DNA of 64,000 nucleotides from Streptomyces nojiriensis (GTDB lineage: Bacteria; Actinomycetota; Actinomycetes; Streptomycetales; Streptomycetaceae), in NCBI RefSeq assembly GCF_017639205.1, contig NZ_CP071139.1, positions 2,806,001-2,870,000 of the forward strand, given 5' to 3'. The notes under the pieces are model-generated. The model ran no database searches and was not told the DNA's origin. It saw nothing but the letters and a program-made list of their open reading frames with translations. The translations under genes and the position numbers were made by a program. Positions 19,834 through 28,402 of this stretch are shown here, one piece after another (the first letter of the stretch is position 1; every line of letters starts with the position of its first letter).

Positions 19834-21243
19834 TCAGGGGTGTTCGACGAGCGGGAGGAGTTCGCCCGTGGGGCGGGGGCGGCTTGGTTCGCGCTGGTCG
19901 AGGCCGAAGGTGGTGAAGGCGGTGCGGGCGGGCTGGGGGTAAGGCTCTTTGCCGGTGAGGGTGTTGAGGATGGCGGCGCTGCGCCAGGCGGCGAGGCCGA
20001 GGTCGGGGGCGCCGACGCCGTGGGAGTGGCGTTCGCCGTTCTGGACGAAGATGCTGCCGGTGACGGTGGGGTCGAGGATCATCCGGTAGCGGTCGTCGAT
20101 GCGGGGGCGGCCGGAGGAGTCCTTGCGCAGGTACGGGTCGAGGCCGGCGAGGAGGCTGCCGAGGGGTCGCTCCTGGTATCCGGTGGCGAGGATGACGGCG
20201 TCGGTGGTGAGGCGGGAGCGGGTGCCCTGCTCGATGTGTTCGAGGTGGAGTTCGACCTTGGTGGTGGCGACGCGGCCTGCGGTGCGGACGCTGACTCCGG
20301 GGGTGAGGACGGTGTCGGGCCAGCCGCCGTGGAGGGTGCGGCGGTAGAGCTCCGCGTGGATGGCGGCGATGGTGTCGGCGTCGATGCCCTTGTGGAGCTG
20401 CCACTGGGTGGGGACGAGCTGGTCGCGTACGGCTTCGGGGAGGGAGTGGAAGTAGCGGGTGTAGTCGGGGGTGAAGTGTTCGAGGCCCAGCTTGGAGTAC
20501 TCCATCGGGGCGAAGGAGGGGGTGCGGGCGAGCCAGGTGAGGCGTTCGCGGCCGGCGGGGCGGGCGCGGAGGAGGTCGAGGAAGACTTCGGCGCCGGACT
20601 GGCCTGAGCCGATGACGGTGACGTGTTCGGCGCCGAGGATGCGCGCGCGGTTGTCGAGGTAGTCGGCGGAGTGGATGACGGGGACGGTGGGGGCGTCGGC
20701 GAGGGGGCGCAGGGGTTCGGGGACGTAGGGGGCGGTGCCGATGCCGAGGGCTAGGTTGCGGGTGTGGGTGCGGCCGAGGGCTTCGGCTTCGCCGGTGGCG
20801 TCGAGTTGGGTGAAGTCGACTTCGAAGAGGTCGCGTTCGTGGTTCCAGCGGACGGCGTCGACCTGGTGGCCGAAGTGGAGTCCGGGGACGCGGTCGGCGA
20901 CCCAGCGGCAGTAGGCGTCGTATTCGGCTCGGTGGATGTGGAACTGCTCGGCGAAGTAGAAGGGGAAGAGCCGTTCCTTGTGCTTGAGGTAGCTGAGGAA
21001 GCTCCAGGGGCTGGCCGGGTCGGCGAGGGTGACGAGGTCGGCGAGGAAGGGGACCTGGAGGGTGGCTCCCTCGATGAGGAGTCCGGGGTGCCAGCGGAAG
21101 TCGCGGCGCTGGTCGTAGAAGGCGGTGGCGAGTTCGCCGGCTCCTTGGCGGGGCAGGCCGTGGGCGAGGGCCGCGAGGGACAGGTTGAAGGGGCCGATCC
21201 CGATTCCGACGAGGTCGTGGGGGGCGTCGAGCTGGGCGGTCAT
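19834..21243 (-). CDS. Lysine/ornithine N-monooxygenase family protein
   Basis: 469 residues of the SidA/IucD/PvdA flavin N-hydroxylase family, which adds oxygen to the side-chain amine of lysine, ornithine or a diamine on the way to hydroxamate siderophores. FAD-binding GIGIGPFN is at 13-20, WHPGLLIEGATLQVPFLADL follows at 51-70, NADPH-binding VIGSGQSGAEVF at 210-221 and the C-terminal ATGYQERP motif is intact. Its ATG overlaps the decarboxylase stop by four bases, so the two are one operon. It resembles DesB of desferrioxamine synthesis, but no acyltransferase or NIS synthetase follows. Substrate is inferred from the partner. Confidence 0.88.
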   Translation of the reverse strand: MTAQLDAPHDLVGIGIGPFNLSLAALAHGLPRQGAGELATAFYDQRRDFRWHPGLLIEGATLQVPFLADLVTLADPASPWSFLSYLKHKERLFPFYFAEQFHIHRAEYDAYCRWVADRVPGLHFGHQVDAVRWNHERDLFEVDFTQLDATGEAEALGRTHTRNLALGIGTAPYVPEPLRPLADAPTVPVIHSADYLDNRARILGAEHVTVIGSGQSGAEVFLDLLRARPAGRERLTWLARTPSFAPMEYSKLGLEHFTPDYTRYFHSLPEAVRDQLVPTQWQLHKGIDADTIAAIHAELYRRTLHGGWPDTVLTPGVSVRTAGRVATTKVELHLEHIEQGTRSRLTTDAVILATGYQERPLGSLLAGLDPYLRKDSSGRPRIDDRYRMILDPTVTGSIFVQNGERHSHGVGAPDLGLAAWRSAAILNTLTGKEPYPQPARTAFTTFGLDQREPSRPRPTGELLPLVEHP

Positions 21244-22640
21244 CGGTGGGTGCTGCCTTCCAGGAGGGAGATGAGGGTGTCCAGGTCCCCCGCTGTGGTG
21301 TGCGGGTTGAGCAGGGTGGCTTTGAGCCAGAGGCGGCCGTCGGCGTGGGTGCGGCCGAGGACGGCGCGGCCTTGGTGCAGGAGGGTGCGGCGCAGGGTGG
21401 CGAGGTGGTCGTCGTCGGCGTGGGTGGGCCGGAAGAGGACGGTGGTGATGGTGGGGGGTGCGTGGAGTTCGAAGCCGGGGTGGGCGTCGAGGAGCCGGGC
21501 GAGGTGGTGTGCGGTGTCGACGGTGCGGTCGATGAGTGCGGCGAGGCCGTCGCGGCCGAGGGCGCGGAGGGTGGTGGCGATCTTGAGGGCGTCGGGGCGG
21601 CGGGTGGTGCGCAGGGAGCGGCCGAGGAGGTCGGGCAGGCCCGCTTCGGTGTCGTCGGTGGCGTTGAGGTAGTCGGCCTGGTGGGCGAGGGGGGCCAGGA
21701 GGGTGGTGTCGGGGACGGCGAGGAGGCCTGCGGCGACGGGCTGCCAGCCTTGTTTGTGCAGGTCGATGGTGAGGGAGTGGGCGCGGCCGAGTCCGGCGAG
21801 TTTGTCGCGCTGGCGGGGGCTGAGGGCGAGGAGGCCGCCGTAGGCGGCGTCGATGTGGAGGTCGGCGCCGTAGCGGTCGCAGAGGTCGGCGATGCGGTGG
21901 ATGGGGTCGATGAGACCTGCGTCGGTGGTGCCGGCGGTGGCGGTGACGAGGGTGGGGCCGGGTGTGGTGGCGAGGGCTTCGGCCAGGCGGGCGGGGTCGA
22001 GGGTGCCGGCGGGGGTGGGGAGTTCGGTGGCCGGGGGCAGGCCGAGGAGCCAGGCGGCGCGGGGGACGGAGTGGTGGGCGTTGGCTCCGTGGAGGACGGT
22101 GAGGGCGGGGCCGTGGCGTTCGCGGGCGAGGAGGACGGCGAGTTGGTTGGCTTCGGTGCCGCCGGTGGTGACGAGGGCGTCGGGGTGGGGGGTGTCGTAG
22201 AACTCGGCGGCGAGGGTGCGGGTGAGGAGGGCTTCGACGGCGGAGGCGGCGGGGGCCTGGTCCCAGGAGTCGAGGGAGGGGTTCAGGGCGGAGGCGGCGA
22301 GGTCGGCGACGGCCGCGACGGCGAGCGGGGGGCAGTGCAGGTGGGCCGCGCACAGGGGGTCGGCGGGGTCGGCGGCGCCGGCGGCGAGGGTGTGTACGAG
22401 GGTGCGGAGGGCTTCGTGGGCGCCGGTGCCGTGGGCGGGGAGTAGGCCGGCGTCGCCGAGGGCGGCGTGGACGCGGGCGGTGACGGCGTCGGGGCCGCCG
22501 GCGGGGAGGGGGCCGCCGCGGTCGTGGGCGCCGGTGGTGAGGGCGTCGAGGACGGTGTCGAGGAGGGGGCGCAGGGCGGTGGGCCCGTGGGGGCCGCCGG
22601 CGAGCGGGGGCGGTGGGGGTGTGCCGGGCTGCGCGGTCAT
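21240..22640 (-). CDS. PLP-dependent amino-acid decarboxylase (DesA/Ddc-like)
   Basis: 466 residues of the group II PLP decarboxylase family. TTGGTEANQ at 158-166 binds the cofactor phosphate, D264 (LHIDAAYGG) contacts the ring nitrogen and K296 (TIDLHKQGWQ) forms the Schiff base. In the siderophore setting such enzymes make cadaverine from lysine, or diaminopropane from diaminobutyrate, before N-hydroxylation. ATG 22640 has GGAGGA upstream. It is the first gene of a two-gene operon with the N-hydroxylase. No iron-box of the IdeR/DmdR type was seen in the 327-bp leader, which is odd for a siderophore operon. Confidence 0.88.
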   Translation of the reverse strand: MTAQPGTPPPPPLAGGPHGPTALRPLLDTVLDALTTGAHDRGGPLPAGGPDAVTARVHAALGDAGLLPAHGTGAHEALRTLVHTLAAGAADPADPLCAAHLHCPPLAVAAVADLAASALNPSLDSWDQAPAASAVEALLTRTLAAEFYDTPHPDALVTTGGTEANQLAVLLARERHGPALTVLHGANAHHSVPRAAWLLGLPPATELPTPAGTLDPARLAEALATTPGPTLVTATAGTTDAGLIDPIHRIADLCDRYGADLHIDAAYGGLLALSPRQRDKLAGLGRAHSLTIDLHKQGWQPVAAGLLAVPDTTLLAPLAHQADYLNATDDTEAGLPDLLGRSLRTTRRPDALKIATTLRALGRDGLAALIDRTVDTAHHLARLLDAHPGFELHAPPTITTVLFRPTHADDDHLATLRRTLLHQGRAVLGRTHADGRLWLKATLLNPHTTAGDLDTLISLLEGSTHR

Positions 22641-22967
22641 CGGGGTCCTCCGGGGCTGGCCGGGTGCGGTGGGAGGCACCCGGCCTGTACAACGATCAGA
22701 CCCGAATGGGGTAACCGCCGGGGTTTGTCCGGAGCCGGGAGACCGTTCCCTGCGGGTCCCTGCCGGGGGCTGGGCTGGACGGGGCAGAACCCGGGCCGAA
22801 GCCGGACCCCGGAAGCGGCCGGGTCCGGTACCGAGCCGAGCCGGGGCCGGAGCCGGAGCCGGAGCCGGGGGCAGCCTGGACCGGGGCTGGGTCCCCGTTC
22901 GTCGGGTCCTGTCTTCCGGTTCCCGGCCCCGGCTTCCTGCCCCGGCCCCTGGGCCCCCGGCTACCCG
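22641..22967. repeat. Gene-free low-complexity leader with (CCGGRG)5
   Basis: 327 bp between pepN and the decarboxylase gene with no gene. It holds a tandem hexamer, five copies of CCGGAG or CCGGGG at 22841-22870, inside a longer run of GG/CC-rich imperfect repeats. Unusually simple composition; may form alternative DNA structure, or only be slippage-prone sequence. The more ordinary part nearest the gene (22680-22730) is the likely promoter. Confidence 0.6.
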
Positions 22968-25508
22968 CTAGCTCTCGGCAGAGGGCCGGCGGACCTTGAG
23001 GGCGCGGGCGAGGTCGTCGAGTTGGTCGACCAGCTTGCGGCGCAGGAGGGGGAGGATGTCCGGGTTCGTGAGGCAGGTGTGGCCGGCCTGGAGGTTGGCT
23101 TCGTCGATGGCGTACGCCGGGAACGCCCAGCGGCCGGCGGCTTCGCCGATGGCCGGGCCGCGGCGGGCGCCGAGGGCGACGGCCTCCGGGTAGTAGCGGG
23201 TGACGTACGGGGTGAGAAGTTCGGCCTGTTCTGGCTGCCAGAAGCCCTGGGCGGTGGCGCTGAAGAGGTAGTTGGACAGGCTGTCGTCGTGGAAGAGGCG
23301 GTCCCAGGCGGCGGCCTTGGCCTCGGCGGTGGGGAGGGCGGCGCGGCAGCGGGCGGCGCCTTCCTGGCCGGTGGCGCTGGTGTCGGCGGCGAGGGCGGCG
23401 TCGATCTCGGTCTCGCCGACGGCGCCGAGGACGGCGAGGCGGCCGAGGATGCGCCAGCGCAGTTCGGGGTCGAGTGCGGGGCCGCCGGGGACGGTGTCGT
23501 CGGTGAGCCAGGCGGCGATGGTGTCGGGCTGGGTGGCGCTGTCGACGAGGGTGCGTACGGCGGTCAGCCGCATGCCGGGCTCGGAGCCGTCCTCGGTGCG
23601 CCGGAGCAGGTCGCGGGCGATGGTGGTGAGGGTGGCGAGCGCGGCGGTCTGCTCTTCGGGGGCGAGGTAGCGTACGGCGACCTGGGTGCGGGCGAAGCCG
23701 AGGACGCCCTGGACGATGGCGAGGTCGTCCTCCTCGGGCAGGTGCGCGGCGGCGGTGGCGAGGTAGTCGTGCGGGGCGAGTTCGCCGTCGCGGACCATGT
23801 CGCGCAGGGCGTTCCAGACGACGGCGCGGGTCAGGGCCTCGGGGATGCCGGAGAGGCCGCGCAGGACCGTTTCGACGGAGGTTTCGTCGAGCCGGACCTT
23901 GGCGTAGGTGAGGTCGACGTCGTTGAGGACGAGGAGCGCGGGGCGGGCTCCGGTCACGGAGATGATCTCGTCGGAGGGGATGTCGAGGTCGAGGAGTTCG
24001 CGCAGTTCGAGGAAGCGGTCGTCGGCGGGGTCGCGGTCGTAGACGCCGACGGCGATGTGGTGGGGGCGGCTGCCTCGGCGGTCGACGGCGAGGGTCCAGC
24101 CGGCGGGGGTGTCGGGGCGGCCCTCGGACTCCTCGACGCGGGGGGTGAGGGTGTCGATGCCGGTGGTGCGCAGCCAGATGTCGGCCCAGGCGCGGACGTC
24201 GCGTTCGGTGTGGGCGGCGAGGGAGTCGATGAAGTCGGCGAGGGAGGCGTTGGCGAACTTGTGGCGGGCGAAGTGGGTGTTGATGCCGGCCAGGAAGTCC
24301 TTCTCGCCGAGCCAGGCGACGAGTTGGCGCAGGGCGGAGGCGCCCTTGGCGTAGGAGATGCCGTCGAAGTTGAGGAGGGCGGAGGCGGTGTCGGGGACGT
24401 CTTCGGGGGCGGGGGCGACGGGGTGGGTGGAGGGCCGCTGGTCGGCGTCGTAGCCCCAGGGCTTGCGGGTGACGCCGAAGTCGGTCCAGGTGTCGGTGAA
24501 GCGGGTGGCTTCGGTGAGGGTCTGGTAGCCCATGTATTCGGCGAAGGATTCGTTGAGCCAGATGTCGTCGAACCAGGCCATGGTGACGAGGTCGCCGAAC
24601 CACATGTGGGCCATCTCGTGGGCGATGACCATGGCGCGGGACTGGCGTTCGGTGTCGGTGACGGCGGAGCGGAAGATGAACTCGTCGCGGAAGGTGACGA
24701 GTCCGGGGTTCTCCATGGCGCCGGCGTTGAACTCGGGTACGAAGGCCTGGTCGTAGGAGTCGAAGGGGTAGGGCTCGGTGAACTTCTCCTGGTACCGGTC
24801 GTAGCAGGCCTTGGTGATGGAGAGGATCTCCTCGGCGTCGACGTCCATGTGGGGTGCGAGGGACTGGCGGCAGTGGATGCCGAAGGGCAGTCCGGCGTGT
24901 TCGGTGCGGATGCTGTGCCAGGGGCCGGCGGCGACGGCGGCGAGGTAGGTGGAGATGAGGGGGGTGGGGGCGGACTGCCAGATGGCGGCGCCGCTGTTGT
25001 CGGGGGCGGCGCCGGTGCGGGTGGTGATGCCGTTGGCGAGGACGGTCCAGTGGGCCGGGGCGGTGACGGTGAACTCGAAGACGGCCTTGAGGTCGGGCTG
25101 GTCGAAGGCCGGGAAGACCCGCTGGACGTCGTCCAGGAACATCTGGCTGTAGACGTAGGTCTGGTTGTCGGCGGGGTCGGTGAAGCGGTGCAGGCCCTCG
25201 CCGGTGCGGGAGTAGCGCATGCGGGTGTCGAGGCGCAGCTCGTGGGGGCCTTCGGTGAGGCCGGTGAGCGGGAGGCGGTCGTCGGCGAGGGCGGCCGGGT
25301 CGAGGGGGTTGCCGTCGAGGGTGGCCGAGCGCAGTTCGACGGGCTTCAGCTCGATGAAGGTGTCTGCGGCGGTGCGTGCGGTGAACCGGACGACGGTGGT
25401 GGAGTCGAAGGTTTCGTCGTCGCCGGTGAGGTCGAGGGTGACGGCGTAGTGCTGGACGTCGAGGAGCTGGGCTCGGATCTGCGCTTCGTTGCGCGTCAGT
25501 GCGGACAT
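22968..25508 (-). CDS. pepN: Aminopeptidase N (M1 family)
   Basis: 846 residues; cytoplasmic zinc aminopeptidase that removes N-terminal residues from peptides. The exopeptidase motif GAMEN is at 263-267 and the zinc site HEMAH at 297-301 with the third ligand E320 (WLNE). The C-terminal helical ERAP1-like domain is complete (length normal for the actinobacterial form). ATG 25508 gives the usual MSALTRNEAQ start; ATG 25517 three codons earlier is also possible. It is followed on the same strand by the siderophore-type operon after 327 bp and preceded by chorismate mutase. Confidence 0.95.
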   Translation of the reverse strand: MSALTRNEAQIRAQLLDVQHYAVTLDLTGDDETFDSTTVVRFTARTAADTFIELKPVELRSATLDGNPLDPAALADDRLPLTGLTEGPHELRLDTRMRYSRTGEGLHRFTDPADNQTYVYSQMFLDDVQRVFPAFDQPDLKAVFEFTVTAPAHWTVLANGITTRTGAAPDNSGAAIWQSAPTPLISTYLAAVAAGPWHSIRTEHAGLPFGIHCRQSLAPHMDVDAEEILSITKACYDRYQEKFTEPYPFDSYDQAFVPEFNAGAMENPGLVTFRDEFIFRSAVTDTERQSRAMVIAHEMAHMWFGDLVTMAWFDDIWLNESFAEYMGYQTLTEATRFTDTWTDFGVTRKPWGYDADQRPSTHPVAPAPEDVPDTASALLNFDGISYAKGASALRQLVAWLGEKDFLAGINTHFARHKFANASLADFIDSLAAHTERDVRAWADIWLRTTGIDTLTPRVEESEGRPDTPAGWTLAVDRRGSRPHHIAVGVYDRDPADDRFLELRELLDLDIPSDEIISVTGARPALLVLNDVDLTYAKVRLDETSVETVLRGLSGIPEALTRAVVWNALRDMVRDGELAPHDYLATAAAHLPEEDDLAIVQGVLGFARTQVAVRYLAPEEQTAALATLTTIARDLLRRTEDGSEPGMRLTAVRTLVDSATQPDTIAAWLTDDTVPGGPALDPELRWRILGRLAVLGAVGETEIDAALAADTSATGQEGAARCRAALPTAEAKAAAWDRLFHDDSLSNYLFSATAQGFWQPEQAELLTPYVTRYYPEAVALGARRGPAIGEAAGRWAFPAYAIDEANLQAGHTCLTNPDILPLLRRKLVDQLDDLARALKVRRPSAES

Positions 25509-25549
25509 GGGGCCCATGCTGCCCCAGTGGGCGGCCGGACCCCCTGCTT

Positions 25550-25906
25550 CTACTCTTCGCCCGCAGCGATCGTCTCGTGGTGGCGGATGACCTCGGCGAT
25601 GATGAAGTTGAGGAGCTTCTCGGCGAAGGCGGGGTCGAGTTTGGCGTTCTCGGCGAGCTGGCGCAGGCGGGCGATCTGGCTGGCTTCGCGGCCCGGGTCG
25701 GCGGGGGGCAGCTGGTGCCTGGCCTTGAGGTGGCCGACCTGCTGGGTGCACTTGAAGCGTTCGGCGAGCATGTGGACGACGGCGGCGTCGATGTTGTCGA
25801 TGCTGTCGCGCAGTCGGGCGAGTTCGGCGGTGACGCTCTCGTCGATGCCTGCGGCGTCGTCTGCCGCGCCCGCGCCGGTGCCGTTGTCGAGGTCGCTGTT
25901 GTTCAT
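25550..25906 (-). CDS. Chorismate mutase
   Basis: 118 residues of the AroQ class; turns chorismate into prephenate for phenylalanine and tyrosine. After an acidic, variable head of about 25 residues comes the three-helix core: ELARLRDSIDNIDAAVVHML (active-site arginine in the first helix), ERFKCTQQVGHLKARHQLPP with the conserved lysine, and REASQIARLRQLAENAKLDP, ending with an FIIAEVIRHHETI helix. No signal peptide, so it is cytoplasmic. It lies 41 bases upstream of pepN on the same strand; co-transcription is likely without an evident functional link. Confidence 0.92.
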   Translation of the reverse strand: MNNSDLDNGTGAGAADDAAGIDESVTAELARLRDSIDNIDAAVVHMLAERFKCTQQVGHLKARHQLPPADPGREASQIARLRQLAENAKLDPAFAEKLLNFIIAEVIRHHETIAAGEE

Positions 25907-25971
25907 GGTTCCCGAGAATACGTGGCGGCGGCCTGCGGTTCCTCGGGCAGTCGGCCTGTGAGACGGCGACC

Positions 25972-26011
25972 GAATACTTGCCAGAGTGGAAAGTATTCGC
26001 CATAGTGGAAA
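25972..26011. promoter_or_regulatory. Inverted and direct repeats upstream of membrane protein/regulator operon
   Basis: GAATACTT at 25972-25979 and AAGTATTC at 25991-25998 form a perfect 8-bp inverted repeat with an 11-base spacer. Two copies of CCAnAGTGGAAA (25981-25992 and 26000-26011) overlap it at a 19-base step. The site is 39-78 bases before the operon start and is the best candidate for the operator of its own winged-helix regulator. Confidence 0.55.
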
Positions 26012-26049
26012 TCAATGGACGATCGTCCGTGTGCGAGCGAGGGGGAACC

Positions 26050-26469
26050 ATGCAGGATTCGGCGAAGGCGGTCGGGGCGTTGGGGCGGGCGGCCGGTCTG
26101 GAGCGGGCGGCGCGGCGGCGCAGTGGCTGGTACGCGCGCTACCTGTGGGTGTTCGCGGCCGGGCAGCTGGTGCTCGTACCGATGGCCGTGCTGTGGCGCG
26201 GGCCGGTCTCGGGGGTGGTGTTCGGGGTGACCAACGCGCTGCTGGTGACCGGGCTGAGCGTGTACGCGGTGCGGCAGCGCGTGATGCGGCGGGGGTTCGG
26301 CATGAAGCACGGGATGATGATGGCGTCCTGGACGGTGGTGTTCGCCCTGACGATCACGGTCGGCACGGCGGTGTTCGGCCACGGCGCGCCGTTCGCGGCC
26401 GTGGGCGCGCTGGCGTGTGCGCTGCCGCCGGCCGTCGGCGCGTGGACCGAGATGCGGGGTGCGGTATGA
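26050..26469 (+). CDS. Small integral membrane protein
   Basis: 139 residues. After a 30-residue basic cytoplasmic head there are about four hydrophobic segments (YLWVFAAGQLVLVPMAVLW, GVVFGVTNALLVTGLSVYAV, MMMASWTVVFALTITVGTAV and a shorter last one AAVGALACALPPAVGAW). No enzymatic motif is seen. ATG 26050 has GAGGGGGA just upstream. Its stop overlaps the next gene's start (ATGA), so it is co-made with the winged-helix regulator; such pairs are common in Streptomyces and often form a self-regulated unit of unknown purpose. Confidence 0.8.
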   Translation: MQDSAKAVGALGRAAGLERAARRRSGWYARYLWVFAAGQLVLVPMAVLWRGPVSGVVFGVTNALLVTGLSVYAVRQRVMRRGFGMKHGMMMASWTVVFALTITVGTAVFGHGAPFAAVGALACALPPAVGAWTEMRGAV

Positions 26470-26804
26470 CGGACGAGCCGACCGGGGGCGCCGGGGCGGA
26501 GGCGAAGCGGGGCGGGCATCCGCGGCACGACCTCGCGCCGCTGCTGAACGCGCCCGTACGGCTGTCGGTGGTGGCGGCGCTGGCTCCGCTGGACAAGGCG
26601 GAGTTCGCTTTCGTACGGGACCTGGTCGAGGTCTCGGACTCGGTGCTGTCCAAGCAGGTGGCGGCGCTGGAGGAGGCGGGCTGGGTGGAGGTCCGCAAGG
26701 GCCGGGTCGGGCGGCGTCCGCGCACGTGGGTCGCGCTGACCCCCGAGGGCCGGGCGGTCTACCAGCGGCATCTGGCCGCACTGCGGTCCATCGCGCTGGG
26801 CTAG
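26466..26804 (+). CDS. Winged-helix transcriptional regulator
   Basis: 112 residues of the winged-helix DNA-binding family that also resembles MarR/ArsR (HTH_27-like). The start of the fold is HDLAPLLNAPVRLSVVAALA, the recognition helix lies in VSDSVLSKQVAALEEAGWVE, and the wing is VRKGRVGRRPRTWVALTPEG. It lacks a ligand domain. It is translationally coupled to the membrane protein before it. Its TAG stop codon is inside a CTAG at 26801-26804, the exact left edge of the repeat element that follows. Confidence 0.88.
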   Translation: MTDEPTGGAGAEAKRGGHPRHDLAPLLNAPVRLSVVAALAPLDKAEFAFVRDLVEVSDSVLSKQVAALEEAGWVEVRKGRVGRRPRTWVALTPEGRAVYQRHLAALRSIALG

Positions 26805-26964
26805 GCCGCCTCTTACGGATCTTGCCGGGCCCGCGACGCCCGGCACCGCACCTGGCCGCATTGTCGGGGCGCCCGAGTACGTCCAGTACACGGGCGCCCC
26901 TCCGCCTTGCCATCCACGGCACCGGACGCCGCGGGCTCGGCCGACAAGATCCGAAAGAGACGGC
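26805..26964 (+). mobile_element. MITE-like inverted-repeat element, copy A
   Basis: 160-bp element whose ends are imperfect inverted repeats of about 45 bp (left GCCGCCTCTTACGGATCTTG; right end is the complement of GCCGTCTCTTTCGGATCTTG). It is about 96% identical by hand alignment to the reverse complement of 50078-50238. The left flank is CTAG (26801-26804); the right flank is CTGG, one change from a CTAG duplication. It has no coding capacity. Right after it, GGCCGTCTCCTCCGGATCC (from 26968) looks like another, partial copy of the terminal repeat. Size, ends and target fit a non-autonomous IS5-type element, which is inference. Confidence 0.75.
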
Positions 26965-27083
26965 CTGGGCCGTCTCCTCCGGATCCCGCGCGAGCCTCCC
27001 GGGGTTCCGCCCCGGACCCCGTGCCTCAGACGCCGGCGGGGCCGGAACGGCCGGGGGCCGTGTGCCCTGTCGGGCGGGACGGG

Positions 27084-27331
27084 GGAGTCGTCGACGGCTG
27101 CCGCCCGCGACCGCTTCAACCAGCACGGCCGGGCCTGCGTCCTCCAGGAGGGGGCCGGCTGCTCCGCCGTGGAGCGCCGCGTGGACGTACCCGTCGAGGG
27201 CCGAAGGTGGTGACGATGGCGATGTGCGGTGCACCGGGGCTGCCGGACGGGCGGCGGGTGGCCTCTAGGCCGTCGAGCCCCGGCATCCGGGAGCTGGTTC
27301 CGGCCCTGTCCCGGTCGTCCGCGAGGACCGC
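27084..27331 (-). pseudogene. Remnant of a NarL/FixJ-type response regulator
   Basis: On the minus strand one frame reads AVLADDRD, then directly RMPGLDGLEATRR and APHIAIVTTF, the receiver-domain landmarks around the first acidic pair, the phosphorylation-site loop and the switch threonine. About 40 residues between the first two blocks are missing. A shift to another frame near 27200 then gives LDGYVHAALHGGAAGPLLED and AVLVEAV, the last receiver helices. No HTH output domain follows. So this is a receiver-domain fossil with an internal deletion and a frameshift. The phosphorylated aspartate itself falls within the lost part. Confidence 0.65.
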
Positions 27332-27409
27332 TCGCCCGCTGCCGCCTCCGGTCGCCTCCCATGGCACCCGGGTGCGGGTCGGCCGGCAGTCGCGCGGCGG
27401 GGTGCCGCG

Positions 27410-27442
27410 CCCTTCCGGCCGGTGCGTGACCGGCCGGAAGGG
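27410..27442 (-). terminator. Terminator after the trypsin-like gene
   Basis: 14-bp perfect stem CCCTTCCGGCCGGT / ACCGGCCGGAAGGG with a 5-base loop, extended by further G-C pairs, 31 bases past the protease stop codon on the minus strand. Confidence 0.8.
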
Positions 27443-27473
27443 CGGGCGGGACGGGCGGGTGGAGCGGGAGGAG

Positions 27474-28292
<819 letters not shown>

Positions 28293-28402
28293 TCATCGGG
28301 TGAATGACGGGTCCATGACACATCAGGCGTGTGGTGGACATCAAGAAGGCAATTTCGGCCAACTCCCGCCATGGCGGCAGGGATTGCTGTAAGGAGGGCT
28401 CC

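Noticed and set aside
19834..22640. Calling the two-gene operon the desferrioxamine cluster (desAB)
   Set aside because: The acyltransferase (desC) and synthetase (desD) are not adjacent and no iron box is seen, so only family-level names are given.
22841..22870. Tandem CCGGRG hexamers as a possible CRISPR or iteron array
   Set aside because: Units are contiguous without spacers, only five copies, and no cas or replication gene is near. No CRISPR array was seen anywhere in the window.
22467..25961. 1164-codon plus-strand frame opposite pepN
   Set aside because: Repetitive Gly/Val/Glu/Asp translation typical of antisense frames; pepN and chorismate mutase on the other strand carry intact catalytic motifs.
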